This document shows positions 38,373-46,612 of a DNA stretch of 64,000 bases, piece by piece. The stretch comes from CAYSYY01 sp964576115 [NCBI: uncultured Gemmatimonadota bacterium] (GTDB lineage: Bacteria > Blakebacterota > Blakebacteria > Blakebacterales): the NCBI GenBank assembly GCA_964576115.1, contig CAZNUA010000009.1:29351-93350 (forward strand), written 5' to 3'. The notes under the pieces are model-generated. The model made no database searches, had not been told where the DNA came from, and was given only the letters and a program-made list of their open reading frames with translations. The position numbers and the translations under genes are program-made. Numbering within the stretch: the first letter of the stretch is position 1; each line of letters begins with the position of its first letter.

Positions 38373-38756
38373 TCAGGTCATTGTTACATGTTCTCGGAAC
38401 CAGTGTGCTATGGTGGCCAATCTCATGTGGGTGGTGGCCACCTTCAGGGTGAATGATTGCAGAACCGCATTGCTGACGGACAGGTCGTAACCGTTTATCT
38501 GCAGAAAGAGCACCGCCGCCCCGACAGCCGTTCGCTTGTTGCCGTCGATGAAAGGATGGTTGCGGGCGATCGACTCCATCAGGGCCGCCGCATTGTCGAA
38601 CAGCTCCGGGTACAGATCTCGGCGGTTGAAAGTCAGCCATGGTCTCTCGACCGCTGCGGTGAGGGCTCCCAGATCGCGCACACCGTGACTGCCCCCGGTC
38701 TCGGCTATCAGTCGGGCATGCAGGAAGAGTACCTGGGACACTGTGAGACGTTTCAT
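38373..38756 (-). CDS. doc: Doc-type toxin (Fic fold, death-on-curing family)
   Basis: 127 residues, typical length. The Doc/Fic active-site motif is HPFIDGNKRTAVG (67-79), with VLFLHARLIAETGG at the start and LYPELFDNAAALMESIARN ahead of the motif. Doc phosphorylates EF-Tu and stops translation. The inhibitory neutraliser here would be the 81-residue AbrB-type protein encoded immediately upstream, whose stop overlaps this start by 4 nt, rather than the classical Phd. A related Fic enzyme with other chemistry is possible. Confidence 0.9.
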   Translation of the reverse strand: MKRLTVSQVLFLHARLIAETGGSHGVRDLGALTAAVERPWLTFNRRDLYPELFDNAAALMESIARNHPFIDGNKRTAVGAAVLFLQINGYDLSVSNAVLQSFTLKVATTHMRLATIAHWFREHVTMT

Positions 38757-38998
38757 CCCCGGTTGGCCAGTTTTTCCAGCGCCGGCCGGTACTCCTCGAT
38801 GAACTCGGCAACCTGGCTGGCGAATTCACGATCGATATCGGTCGGATAGGACGGGCTGAAGGTCACCAGGATGCGGCGGCTTTCATGGTCCACTTCGACC
38901 TCGGCTTCGCTACCTTCAGTCAGACCGAGCTGTTCCACTACGTCTCTGGGGATCGAGACGACCAGGCTGTTCCCGGCTTTGAAGACTTTACGGGGCAT
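38753..38998 (-). CDS. AbrB/MazE/SpoVT-family antitoxin
   Basis: 81 residues. The N-terminal swapped-hairpin domain reads MPRKVFKAGNSLVVSIPRDV, then VEQLGLTEGSEAEVEVD, the standard AbrB/MazE DNA-binding fold. The C-terminal 35 residues (EFASQVAEFIEEYRPALEKL) form a helix fit to bind and block the toxin. It precedes doc with a 4-nt overlap. A tandem pair of palindromes lies just upstream (39016-39036), as expected for autorepression by the toxin-antitoxin complex. Confidence 0.88.
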   Translation of the reverse strand: MPRKVFKAGNSLVVSIPRDVVEQLGLTEGSEAEVEVDHESRRILVTFSPSYPTDIDREFASQVAEFIEEYRPALEKLANRG

Positions 38999-39015
38999 GT
39001 GATCCCTCGCGTATC

Positions 39016-39036
39016 TGTTATAACAGTGTTATAACA
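39016..39036 (-). promoter_or_regulatory. Tandem palindromes, operator of the doc module
   Basis: Two identical, perfect 10-bp palindromes TGTTATAACA at 39016-39025 and 39027-39036, one base apart, so 11 bp centre to centre and on the same face of the helix. They lie 18 bp ahead of the antitoxin ATG (38998) and contain TATAAC, which can serve as the -10. This is a typical layout for cooperative binding by a toxin-antitoxin complex. Confidence 0.65.
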
Positions 39037-39180
39037 TCATAATGGCAGCCAGACCGCGTGTCCACCCTGTTCAGATCGGGCTGTGCGATGAAGATCGGGA
39101 CAGGCGGTCGGAAGAGCCCGAACCCGGCTTGTGAGCCGGCAGGGGGGAGGCGTATATTGACGGTTCCCGTCGCGGCGAAC

Positions 39181-39320
39181 GTATCCGGGTGAGCGCGTGC
39201 GGGCGGATGCGCAGGCGCGAATTCATTCAGGCTACCGTATCCGAGCCAGCGCATCCGGGCGAACGCATACGAGCGACTGCATCCGAGCGACTGCATCCGA
39301 GCGAACGCATCCACACGAGA
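39181..39320. repeat. 14-bp tandem repeats in front of ppdK
   Basis: Ten successive 14-bp units. The best are gcatccgggcgaac (39251), gcatacgagcgact (39265), gcatccgagcgact (39279), gcatccgagcgaac (39293), and units at 39181, 39237 and 39307 differ at a few positions; the ones at 39195-39236 are degenerate. There are no spacers, so it is not CRISPR. TTGACG at 39157 with TATCCG at 39182 (19-bp spacer) could be a weak promoter, in which case the repeats are transcribed in the ppdK leader. 14 is not a multiple of 3 and no reading frame is served. The rest of the gap from 39037 to 39180 shows nothing else I can name. Confidence 0.75.
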
Positions 39321-39384
39321 TCGAGAGAGGTACCGGACGGCCGGGAGGCAGGTCCGGGACACGAGCGCGAAAGGTGATACAAAG

Positions 39385-42051
39385 ATGGCCGAGAAGTACG
39401 TCTACGCATTCGGAGCCGGGAAGGCTGATGGGACCGGGAAGATGAAGGATCTGTTGGGCGGCAAGGGCGCCAACCTGGCCGAGATGACCCGTATCGGCAT
39501 CCCCGTGCCACCCGGCTTCACGATCAGCACCGAGGTCTGTACCTACTATTCCCAGAAGGGCGGTACATATCCGTCCGGCCTGAAGGGGCAGGTTTCAGCG
39601 GCCCTGAAGATGGTCGAGAAGATCATGGGACGGCGTTTCGGTAATCCGGAGGAACCGCTCCTGTTCAGCGTGCGCTCGGGCGCGAAATTCAGCATGCCCG
39701 GCATGATGGACACCGTCCTGAACCTGGGCCTGAACGATCGCAGTGTGAAGGGCCTGGCTGCAGCGGCCGACGGCGACGAGCGCTTCGCCTGGGACTGCTA
39801 TCGCCGGGTCATCCAGATGTACGGCGGGGTCGTGCTCGAAATCGACGGCGAGCACTTCGAGGAGATCATCACCGCGCAGAAGAAAAAGCGGAAGGTCGCG
39901 CTCGACCTCGAACTTACCGCCGCCGACTGGAAGGCAGTCGTGTCGGCCTTCAAGAAACTGGTTCGCACGAAATCGGGCCGGGCCTTTCCGCAGAAGCCCG
40001 AAGATCAGCTCTGGGGCGCCATCGGAGCGGTTTTCGGATCGTGGGATAACCCGCGGGCGGTCAAGTACCGCGAACTGAACAACATCCCCGACGATCTGGG
40101 CACGGCCGTGAACGTGCAGGCCATGGTCTACGGCAATCTGGGCGAGGGTTCGGCGACCGGGGTGGCTTTCACCCGCGACGCCGCCACCGGAGAGAACATC
40201 TTCTACGGCGAGTGGCTGCCCAACGCCCAGGGCGAGGACGTGGTGGCCGGCATTCGCACGCCCCTGCCGATCCGCAAGGTGAAGGGCGCCACGCTGCCCT
40301 CGCTGCAGGAGGAGATGCCGAAGATCTACAAGCAGCTCGAGGGCATCAGGGCCAAACTCGAGAAGCACTACACCGATATGCAGGACGTGGAGTTCACCAT
40401 CGAGCGCGGCACGCTCTGGATGCTGCAGACCCGCACGGGTAAACGTACCGCCCAGGCTTCGCTCAAGATAGCCGTGGACATGGTGCGCGAGAAACTGATC
40501 ACAAAGGAAACGGCTGTACAGCGGATCGATCCGGGTCAGCTCGATCAGCTCCTGCACCCCTCTTTCGAGGACAAGGCCGAGAAGACGGTCCTGGCCAAAG
40601 GGTTGCCGGCTTCGCCCGGTGCCGCGGTCGGCCAGGTCGTCTTTCATGCCGACGTGGCCGAGAAGTGGGCTGCCGACGGCAAGGACGTCATCCTGGTGCG
40701 GGTCGAGACCAGCCCCGAGGATATCGGCGGTATGGATGCCGCTAAAGGTATTCTCACGGCTCGCGGTGGCATGACGTCTCACGCCGCCGTGGTGGCCCGC
40801 GGTATGGGCAAGTGCTGTGTGGCCGGGTGCGAAGAGATTCAGGTCGACTATCGCAAGAAGCTTTTCAAGGTCAACGGCACGAACTTCAAGGAGGGGGCCT
40901 GGATCAGTCTCGACGGCACCACGGGGCAGGTCATGAAGGGCAAGGTTCCGACCCGCAAACCAGAGTTGAGCAAGGAATACAATCAGCTCATGAAGTGGGT
41001 CGATGCGATCCGCCGCCTCAAGGTGCGCACCAACGCCGATACGCCGGGCGATTCGAAGGTGGCCCGCGAGTTCGGGGCCGAAGGGATCGGTCTCTGCCGT
41101 ACCGAGCACATGTTCTTCGAGGGTGAACGCATCACCCGTATGCGCGAGATGATCCTGGCTTCGGACGAGGCCGGTCGCCGGGCGGCCCTGAAGAAACTGC
41201 TCCCCGTTCAGCGGCGCGACTTCGAAGGCATCTTCCGTGCCATGGACGGCCTGCCCGTCACGATCCGCTTGCTCGATCCGCCCCTGCACGAGTTCCTCCC
41301 CCATGAGGATGACGCCGTGAAGGCGGTGGCGCGCGAACTCAAGATCAAGCCGGCTGAAGTGCGCCGGCGGGCCGAGGCGCTGGCCGAATTCAACCCGATG
41401 CTCGGGCATCGCGGCTGTCGGCTGGCGATCACCTACCCCGAGATCTGCGAGATGCAGGCCCGAGCCATCATCGAAGCTGCCTGCAACGTGCAGAAGAAGG
41501 GCGTGAAGGTTCTGCCCGAGATCATGGTCCCGCTCATCGGCACCGAGCGGGAATTCACCCTCCTGCGCGATATCATCGTCGAGGTGGCCGAAGAGGTCGC
41601 CAAGCGCAAGAGCGTGAAGGTGAAGTACCTGGTCGGGACCATGATGGAGATCCCGCGGGCTTGCCTGGTCGCCGACCGGGTGGCCGAGACGGCCGAATTT
41701 TTCAGCTTCGGCACCAACGACCTGACCCAGATGGCCTACGGTTACAGCCGCGACGATTCGGGCCGCTTTCTGGACGAGTACATCCAGAGCGGGGTTCTGA
41801 CCGGCGATCCCTTCCAGAGTCTGGACACCGTGGGGGTCGGACAGCTGGTCGAGACCGGAACCCGCCTGGGCCGGGAGCAGAATCCGAAGCTCAAGGTCGG
41901 GGTATGCGGCGAGCACGGCGGCGACCCGGCCAGCGTGCATTTCTTCCATCATGTGGGGCTGGACTATGTTTCCTGTTCGCCTTACCGTGTTCCCATTGCG
42001 CGCCTGGCGGCCGCCCACGCCGTACTGGGCGAGCAGGAGCGCGACAAGTAG
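39385..42051 (+). CDS. ppdK: Pyruvate, phosphate dikinase
   Basis: 888 residues, full length. The N-terminal ATP-grasp part starts YVYAFGAGKADGTGKMKDLL and contains GKGANLAEM, SVRSGAKFSMPGMMDT and the domain linker DVEFTIERGTLWMLQTRTGKR. The phosphohistidine domain has TARGGMTSHAAVVARGMGKC with the swivelling His. The C-terminal TIM barrel has GIGLCRTEHMFF, LDPPLHEFLP, MVPLIGTEREF, SFGTNDLTQM and CGEHGGDPASVHF with the catalytic Cys. It interconverts pyruvate, ATP and phosphate with PEP, AMP and pyrophosphate, for gluconeogenesis or PPi-linked glycolysis. The leader carries 14-bp tandem repeats. Confidence 0.97.
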   Translation: MAEKYVYAFGAGKADGTGKMKDLLGGKGANLAEMTRIGIPVPPGFTISTEVCTYYSQKGGTYPSGLKGQVSAALKMVEKIMGRRFGNPEEPLLFSVRSGAKFSMPGMMDTVLNLGLNDRSVKGLAAAADGDERFAWDCYRRVIQMYGGVVLEIDGEHFEEIITAQKKKRKVALDLELTAADWKAVVSAFKKLVRTKSGRAFPQKPEDQLWGAIGAVFGSWDNPRAVKYRELNNIPDDLGTAVNVQAMVYGNLGEGSATGVAFTRDAATGENIFYGEWLPNAQGEDVVAGIRTPLPIRKVKGATLPSLQEEMPKIYKQLEGIRAKLEKHYTDMQDVEFTIERGTLWMLQTRTGKRTAQASLKIAVDMVREKLITKETAVQRIDPGQLDQLLHPSFEDKAEKTVLAKGLPASPGAAVGQVVFHADVAEKWAADGKDVILVRVETSPEDIGGMDAAKGILTARGGMTSHAAVVARGMGKCCVAGCEEIQVDYRKKLFKVNGTNFKEGAWISLDGTTGQVMKGKVPTRKPELSKEYNQLMKWVDAIRRLKVRTNADTPGDSKVAREFGAEGIGLCRTEHMFFEGERITRMREMILASDEAGRRAALKKLLPVQRRDFEGIFRAMDGLPVTIRLLDPPLHEFLPHEDDAVKAVARELKIKPAEVRRRAEALAEFNPMLGHRGCRLAITYPEICEMQARAIIEAACNVQKKGVKVLPEIMVPLIGTEREFTLLRDIIVEVAEEVAKRKSVKVKYLVGTMMEIPRACLVADRVAETAEFFSFGTNDLTQMAYGYSRDDSGRFLDEYIQSGVLTGDPFQSLDTVGVGQLVETGTRLGREQNPKLKVGVCGEHGGDPASVHFFHHVGLDYVSCSPYRVPIARLAAAHAVLGEQERDK

Positions 42052-42087
42052 GACACAGGCCGGAGGAACCGGAAGAAGAAGGGGCTC

Positions 42088-42873
42088 GTGAGCAGGGTTA
42101 TTGCGGTCGCGAATCAGAAGGGCGGAGTGGGTAAGACCACCACCGCCGTCAACGTGTCGGCCTGCCTGGCCGAAGCCGGGCATACGACCTGCCTGATCGA
42201 CATTGATCCCCAGGCCAACGCCACCTCGGGACTGGGGGTGGACCCCAACTCGGTCGATCTGACCATTTACGAAGCTCTGATCGAGGAAATCTCGATCGAG
42301 GACGCCTTGATCTCGACCTCGGTCAACGGGCTCGACCTCGTGCCCAGCCACATCCGCCTGACCGGGGCCGAACTCGAAATGGTGGCCATGATCGGGCGCG
42401 AGAAAAAACTCCAGCAGGCCCTGGAGCCCCTGCGCGACGCCTACGAGTTCATCCTCGTCGACTGCCCCCCCAGCCTGGGACTGCTGACCCTCAATACCCT
42501 GACCGCGGCCGACTCGGTCATCATCCCCATCCAGTGCGAGTACTACGCCCTGGAGGGCCTCGGCAAACTGCTGAACACCATCCGCCTGGTCCAGAAGCAC
42601 CTGAATCCCAACCTCGATATCGAAGGCGTTCTGCTGACCATGTTCGACAGCCGGCTCAACCTGAGCCGGCAGGTAGCCGAAGAAGCGGTCCGTTTCTTCA
42701 ATGACAAGGTCTACAAGACCCGGATCATGCGGAATGTCCGGCTCGGTGAGGCGCCCTCGTTCGGGATGCCGATCATCCAGTACGACATCCTGTCGACGGG
42801 CGCGGAGAATTACATCAGCCTCACCAAGGAGATCGTCGCGTATGCCCAGAAAGGCGCTCGGCAAAGGGCTTGA
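42088..42873 (+). CDS. parA: ParA/Soj chromosome-partitioning ATPase
   Basis: 261 residues from GTG 42088, ribosome site AAGAAGGGG. Deviant Walker [14 protein letters not shown] (10-22) with the signature Lys, Walker A' region [15 protein letters not shown], and Walker [17 protein letters not shown]. Chromosomal Soj type by length, without an N-terminal helix-turn-helix. It binds DNA non-specifically as an ATP dimer and is stimulated by ParB to move the origin region. Its end overlaps the parB start by 32 nt. Confidence 0.95.
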   Translation: MSRVIAVANQKGGVGKTTTAVNVSACLAEAGHTTCLIDIDPQANATSGLGVDPNSVDLTIYEALIEEISIEDALISTSVNGLDLVPSHIRLTGAELEMVAMIGREKKLQQALEPLRDAYEFILVDCPPSLGLLTLNTLTAADSVIIPIQCEYYALEGLGKLLNTIRLVQKHLNPNLDIEGVLLTMFDSRLNLSRQVAEEAVRFFNDKVYKTRIMRNVRLGEAPSFGMPIIQYDILSTGAENYISLTKEIVAYAQKGARQRA

Positions 42874-43750
42874 CGCCCTCATCCCGGGCGCGGGCGATGA
42901 AGGGGCGTCCGCCGCCCGTTCGGAGCAGGCTCCCGGCCAGCCCGGTGAGGCGGGTACCGTCGTCAAGGTCCGCCTGAGCGAGATCACTCCCAATCCCTGG
43001 CAGCCACGACAGGATTTCGACCGCGAGACCCTCGAGGAACTGGCCGCCTCAATCAAACAAAAGGGTATTCTGCAGCCGGTTCTGCTGCGCCGGGTCGAAG
43101 AGGGGTACGAACTGGTGGCCGGGGAGCGGCGGTTCCGGGCCGCCCGGCTCGCCGGACTGCGGACCATCCCGGCCATCGTCTACGATATCGAGAGCGCCGG
43201 AGACATGCTCGAGTTCTCGTTGATCGAGAATGTCCACCGCGAAGATCTCAATGCCATCGACACCGCCCGGGCCTATCGGCAGCTGGCCGAAGAGTGCAAG
43301 CTGACCCAGGAGCAGATCGCCGAGCGGATGGGGAAAAGCCGGGCGGCAATCGCCAACACCCTGCGTCTGCTCAATCTGCCTGACGAGGTGCAGAAGAAAG
43401 TGCGTCAGGGGGATATGGGTGAGGGACACGCCCGGGCTCTGCTTGCCCTGACCACGAAGAAACAGCAGGTCGAGCTGGCCCGGCGGATCGTGCGGCGCGG
43501 TCTGTCGGTACGCGAGGTGGAACGTCTGGTCCGCCGGATCGTCGAGGGAGAGGACGGAGCCGGGACCAGGGCGAAGAAAATGCGCCCGCTCAGCCCGCGG
43601 CTGCAGGCCGTACTCGAGGAAATGCAGCGGGCCCTGGGCACGAAGGTGGCGATCACGGGAACCGAAAAGAAGGGTTCGGTGAAGATCGAGTACTACTCCG
43701 CGGATGACCTGACCCGCATCTGCGACCGGCTTGATATCATGCTGGATTGA
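42842..43750 (+). CDS. parB: ParB/Spo0J chromosome-partitioning protein
   Basis: 302 residues from ATG 42842, inside the parA end. The N-terminal ParA-stimulating peptide [13 protein letters not shown] (4-16) is typical. CTP-binding motifs are intact: [15 protein letters not shown] and [16 protein letters not shown]. The helix-turn-helix [23 protein letters not shown] should bind parS. The C-terminal dimerisation domain is short and basic ([17 protein letters not shown]). I saw no obvious parS (TGTTTCACGTGAAACA-like) site by eye in the window. Confidence 0.95.
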   Translation: MPRKALGKGLDALIPGAGDEGASAARSEQAPGQPGEAGTVVKVRLSEITPNPWQPRQDFDRETLEELAASIKQKGILQPVLLRRVEEGYELVAGERRFRAARLAGLRTIPAIVYDIESAGDMLEFSLIENVHREDLNAIDTARAYRQLAEECKLTQEQIAERMGKSRAAIANTLRLLNLPDEVQKKVRQGDMGEGHARALLALTTKKQQVELARRIVRRGLSVREVERLVRRIVEGEDGAGTRAKKMRPLSPRLQAVLEEMQRALGTKVAITGTEKKGSVKIEYYSADDLTRICDRLDIMLD

Positions 43751-43777
43751 TTCCCGACCCGGGAGAAGGATGACACG

Positions 43778-44599
43778 GTGGGCAGGCGACGCAGCTGGAC
43801 GATAGTATTCGTACCCGATGACGAGACGGGGCCGCGCCAGGTCACCCTCGGTCCCGGTTCGGTGCGTCTGCTCACGATCCTGGTCGTCCTGCTGATCGTG
43901 ATTCTCGGGTTCGGGGTAGCCACCTACTGGCGGGTGGCCAGAGTGGCGATCGAGACGACCGCGGTCAAGGAGCAGAACCGACAGCTGCAGGCCCAGGTCG
44001 AGACGGTCTGGGAACTCGAACGCCTGATGGCCGATCTGCTCGAGACCGATTACAAACTGCGAACCCAGCTCGGGATCGAGTTCCCCGAGGACTGGCCCGG
44101 ATACAACTACCAGCTGGGACCTGAAATCGCCCCCGACACCGGTGGCGAGCGGCCGGCCGGCACCCTGCCGGAAGGGACGATCGCCGAGAGCGGCGCAGAG
44201 GAAGAGCGTGCCCTGCTCTTTGTCATGCCTGTCACACAGGGCTGGCCGAGCGCGGAGTTCGGTTCGGGCGAGGGCGCCAGCGCGGCAGCCCATACGGGTA
44301 TCGACTTCGCCGCCCGGACCGGCACCCCGATCCGGGCCGCGGCGGATGGTCAGGTCGTCTTTGCCGGCATGGATGACCGCTACGGGTATCTGCTGGAAAT
44401 CAGGCACTCGACACGGCTTTCAACCCGCTACGGCCACTGCCAGAGGTTGCTGGTGCGGCAAGATCAGCTTGTCAAGAGAGGCGACATCATAGCATACGTA
44501 GGGAGCACAGGGCGGGTCACCACCGGTCCGCATCTGCACTTCGAGGTGCTCAGAAACGGTCGACCGGTGAATCCCCGCGACTACCTCCCCAGCTTCTGA
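43778..44599 (+). CDS. M23 family (LytM) metallopeptidase, membrane anchored
   Basis: 273 residues from GTG 43778, ribosome site GGGAGAAGGA. One membrane segment at about residues 29-50 (LLTILVVLLIVILGFGVATYW), then a coiled-coil stretch (EQNRQLQAQVETVWELERLMA). The C-terminal LytM domain has HTGIDFAARTGTPI and its Asp, RYGHCQRLLV, and HLHFEVLRNG, that is, the zinc ligands and catalytic His of an active endopeptidase. It should cut peptidoglycan cross-bridges in the periplasm. The bactofilin directly downstream (10 bp) is a known partner of M23 peptidases in cell shape. Confidence 0.93.
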   Translation: MGRRRSWTIVFVPDDETGPRQVTLGPGSVRLLTILVVLLIVILGFGVATYWRVARVAIETTAVKEQNRQLQAQVETVWELERLMADLLETDYKLRTQLGIEFPEDWPGYNYQLGPEIAPDTGGERPAGTLPEGTIAESGAEEERALLFVMPVTQGWPSAEFGSGEGASAAAHTGIDFAARTGTPIRAAADGQVVFAGMDDRYGYLLEIRHSTRLSTRYGHCQRLLVRQDQLVKRGDIIAYVGSTGRVTTGPHLHFEVLRNGRPVNPRDYLPSF

Positions 44600-44609
44600 A
44601 AGGAATACT

Positions 44610-45050
44610 ATGTCGAAGATCGCTTCCGGTGACGGGACGATGAACACTCTGCTCGGCCACGGTACGGTGGTTGAAGGCACGTTCAACGTTTCGAGCAGCA
44701 TGCGGGTGGACGGCAAGATCACCGGTCAGATCACCTGCTCCGACAGTCTCCTGGTGGGCAAAACCGGAGTGCTCGAAGCCAGCGTCAAGGTCAAGAACGC
44801 TACGGTCGGCGGTCGGGTCGAAGGCGATATCGTGGCGAGCGAGGTGGTCATCCTGGAGAGCAACAGCACGGTGCTGGGTGATGTGACCACCAAGAAGCTC
44901 ATCATCGAAGAGGGCGCCGTCTTCAACGGGACCTGTCACATGGGCGGGGATGCTCCCAAGGGTGCCAAACCCGCGGTCCGCACCGAATCGTCCGTGGCTA
45001 CACCCTCCGATGCCGCACCGGGACTGCCGCTGGAGAAGGGGGCGGACTGA
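44610..45050 (+). CDS. Bactofilin (polymer-forming cytoskeletal protein)
   Basis: 146 residues, ribosome site AAAGGAA. Right-handed beta-helix domain: GTVVEGTFNVSSSMRVDGKITGQI, SDSLLVGKTGVLEASVKVKNA, VGGRVEGDIVASEVVILESNS and VLGDVTTKKLIIEEGAVFNG. Short disordered ends; the C-terminal tail is Ala/Pro-rich. Bactofilins form nucleotide-free filaments at the inner membrane and recruit peptidoglycan enzymes, here perhaps the M23 peptidase encoded directly upstream. The link with parAB might extend to chromosome positioning, as bactofilin-ParABS connections are known in Myxococcus. Confidence 0.94.
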   Translation: MSKIASGDGTMNTLLGHGTVVEGTFNVSSSMRVDGKITGQITCSDSLLVGKTGVLEASVKVKNATVGGRVEGDIVASEVVILESNSTVLGDVTTKKLIIEEGAVFNGTCHMGGDAPKGAKPAVRTESSVATPSDAAPGLPLEKGAD

Positions 45051-45144
45051 GGCTGTCGCTCTCTGCCCTCGACCGGGTTTTTTCCCGACCCGGCCCATCC
45101 CGGGCTGTCCGGGACCGCCGGCCGGTGATCCGGCGCCAGGCCGC

Positions 45145-45305
45145 TGTGGAAAAGGTACGCGGTGAAGGTCCCGGCGGGAAGGCTGCAGGGGGATGGCAGG
45201 CAGGGATGTTGATAACTGACCCGGGACTGTGGAAAACCACCCATCTTCATATTTTACAATAGCTTGACCGGAGAACCTCAGTGATGAGTTCACGGGTTAT
45301 CCACA
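45145..45305. other. oriC: Cluster of DnaA-box-like sites, candidate replication origin
   Basis: In the 233-bp gap between bactofilin and hflX and the first codons of hflX there are TGTGGAAAA at 45145 and 45228 (TTTTCCACA on the minus strand), TGTTGATAA at 45207 (TTATCAACA) and a perfect TTATCCACA at 45297. Each differs by at most one base from the DnaA box. An AT-rich stretch cttcatattttacaatag lies at 45246-45262 in an otherwise GC-rich area; tacaat (45255-45260) may also be the hflX -10. The nearness to parAB supports an origin, but dnaA, gidA and dnaN are absent here. Tentative. Confidence 0.4.
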
Positions 45306-46612
45306 ACCTCAACCATGCCAGCCGGGAACGGGCTATCCTGGTCGCAGTCGACCTGGCCGACAGTGAAGGAGTCGAGGTTGAGGAATCTCTGGCCGAACTG
45401 GCTCAGCTCGCCGATACCGCCGGAGCCGAGGTGATCGACCGCCTGGTCCAGAGCCGCGAGAAGCTCGATCCGGCCACCTATGTCGGACGAGGATTCGCCG
45501 AACGGATCGGCCGGCGGGTTCGGGCCCAGGCGGCCGACCTGGTCATCTTCGACGAGGATCTGAGCCCGGCCCAGGTGCGCAATCTGGAACGCGAGGTTGA
45601 GGTCAAGATCATCGATCGCTCCGGGCTGATCCTCGACATCTTCGCCGAACGGGCCAAAACCCGCGAGGCCAGAACCCAGGTCGAACTGGCTCAGCTCGAG
45701 TACCTGCTGCCGCGCCTGACCCGGGCCTGGAGTCACCTGTCGCGGCAGGTCGGCGGCATCGGAACCCGGGGGCCGGGGGAGACCCAGCTCGAGGTGGACC
45801 GGCGGCTGGTCCGCAACCGGATCGCCGAACTGCACAAGGATCTGGCCCGGATCGAACGCCAGCGCGACACCCAGCGGGCGGGGCGCAGCGACTTTTTTCA
45901 GATCACACTGGTGGGTTATACCAACGCCGGCAAGTCGACTCTGCTCAACCGTCTGGCCGGGGCCGAGGTCTTCACCGAGGACCGGCTCTTCGCTACCCTG
46001 GATGCCACGACCCGGTCGGTGCGCCTGCCCGAGGGACCCGACGTGCTGATAACCGACACGGTCGGTTTCATCCGCAAGCTCCCCCCCGGGCTGGTGGCCA
46101 GCTTCCGCAGCACCCTCGAAGAGGCAGTCGTAGCCGACCTCCTGGTCCATGTCGTGGACCTGAGTCATCCCTGGTATGCAGACCACATCTCGAGCGCCAA
46201 CCGGGTGCTCGACGATCTCGATATCCTCGACCATCCCACCGTCATGACTTTCAACAAGGTCGACCTGGTTTCAGAGCGGGAGTCGGAGATCGCCCGCAAT
46301 GCCTGGCCCGGAGCGCGGGTTATCAGCGCCGCGGACGGACATGGAGTCGAGGAACTCATATCGGCTCTGGTGGAGCAGGTGCGGGCCCAGCAGGTTGTCG
46401 CCGAGATCGCGGTTCCCCAGCAGCGTCAGGATCTGGTGAATATCGTCCACGAGATGGGCAGCGTGCTCGAACGGAACTATGATGAGAAAGTCGCCCGATT
46501 CACCCTGCGGACCACCGCCGCCCGCTGCGGCCGTCTGGCCCGTCTTCTCGAGGATGTCTACGGTGCCTCCCTGACGGTGGCGGGTCGGCCGGTAGAAAGT
46601 GACCATGCCTGA
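45284..46612 (+). CDS. hflX: HflX-type ribosome-associated GTPase
   Basis: 442 residues from ATG 45284 (a GTG directly precedes it). The N-terminal HflX domain with the glycine-rich segment GGIGTRGPGETQLEVDRR is followed by the G domain: G1 GYTNAGKST, G2 region RLFATLDATTR, G3 DTVGFIRKLPP, G4 NKVD. The C-terminal part contains YDEKVARFTLRTTAARCGRLA. HflX binds 50S/70S ribosomes and splits stalled ones under stress. Ribosome site GGAG about 10 nt upstream. The next gene starts inside its last codons. Confidence 0.96.
   Translation: MSSRVIHNLNHASRERAILVAVDLADSEGVEVEESLAELAQLADTAGAEVIDRLVQSREKLDPATYVGRGFAERIGRRVRAQAADLVIFDEDLSPAQVRNLEREVEVKIIDRSGLILDIFAERAKTREARTQVELAQLEYLLPRLTRAWSHLSRQVGGIGTRGPGETQLEVDRRLVRNRIAELHKDLARIERQRDTQRAGRSDFFQITLVGYTNAGKSTLLNRLAGAEVFTEDRLFATLDATTRSVRLPEGPDVLITDTVGFIRKLPPGLVASFRSTLEEAVVADLLVHVVDLSHPWYADHISSANRVLDDLDILDHPTVMTFNKVDLVSERESEIARNAWPGARVISAADGHGVEELISALVEQVRAQQVVAEIAVPQQRQDLVNIVHEMGSVLERNYDEKVARFTLRTTAARCGRLARLLEDVYGASLTVAGRPVESDHA

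Noticed and set aside
39181-39320. CRISPR array
   Set aside because: The 14-bp units are directly adjacent without spacers and are too short for CRISPR repeats; no cas genes are near.
39595-43176. Very long minus-strand open frame across ppdK, parA and parB
   Set aside because: It spans three well-supported genes on the other strand and has no domain. High G+C and codon bias explain the lack of stops.
42088-45283. parS sites near parAB
   Set aside because: I looked for TGTTTCACGTGAAACA-like palindromes and found none by eye; they may lie outside the window.
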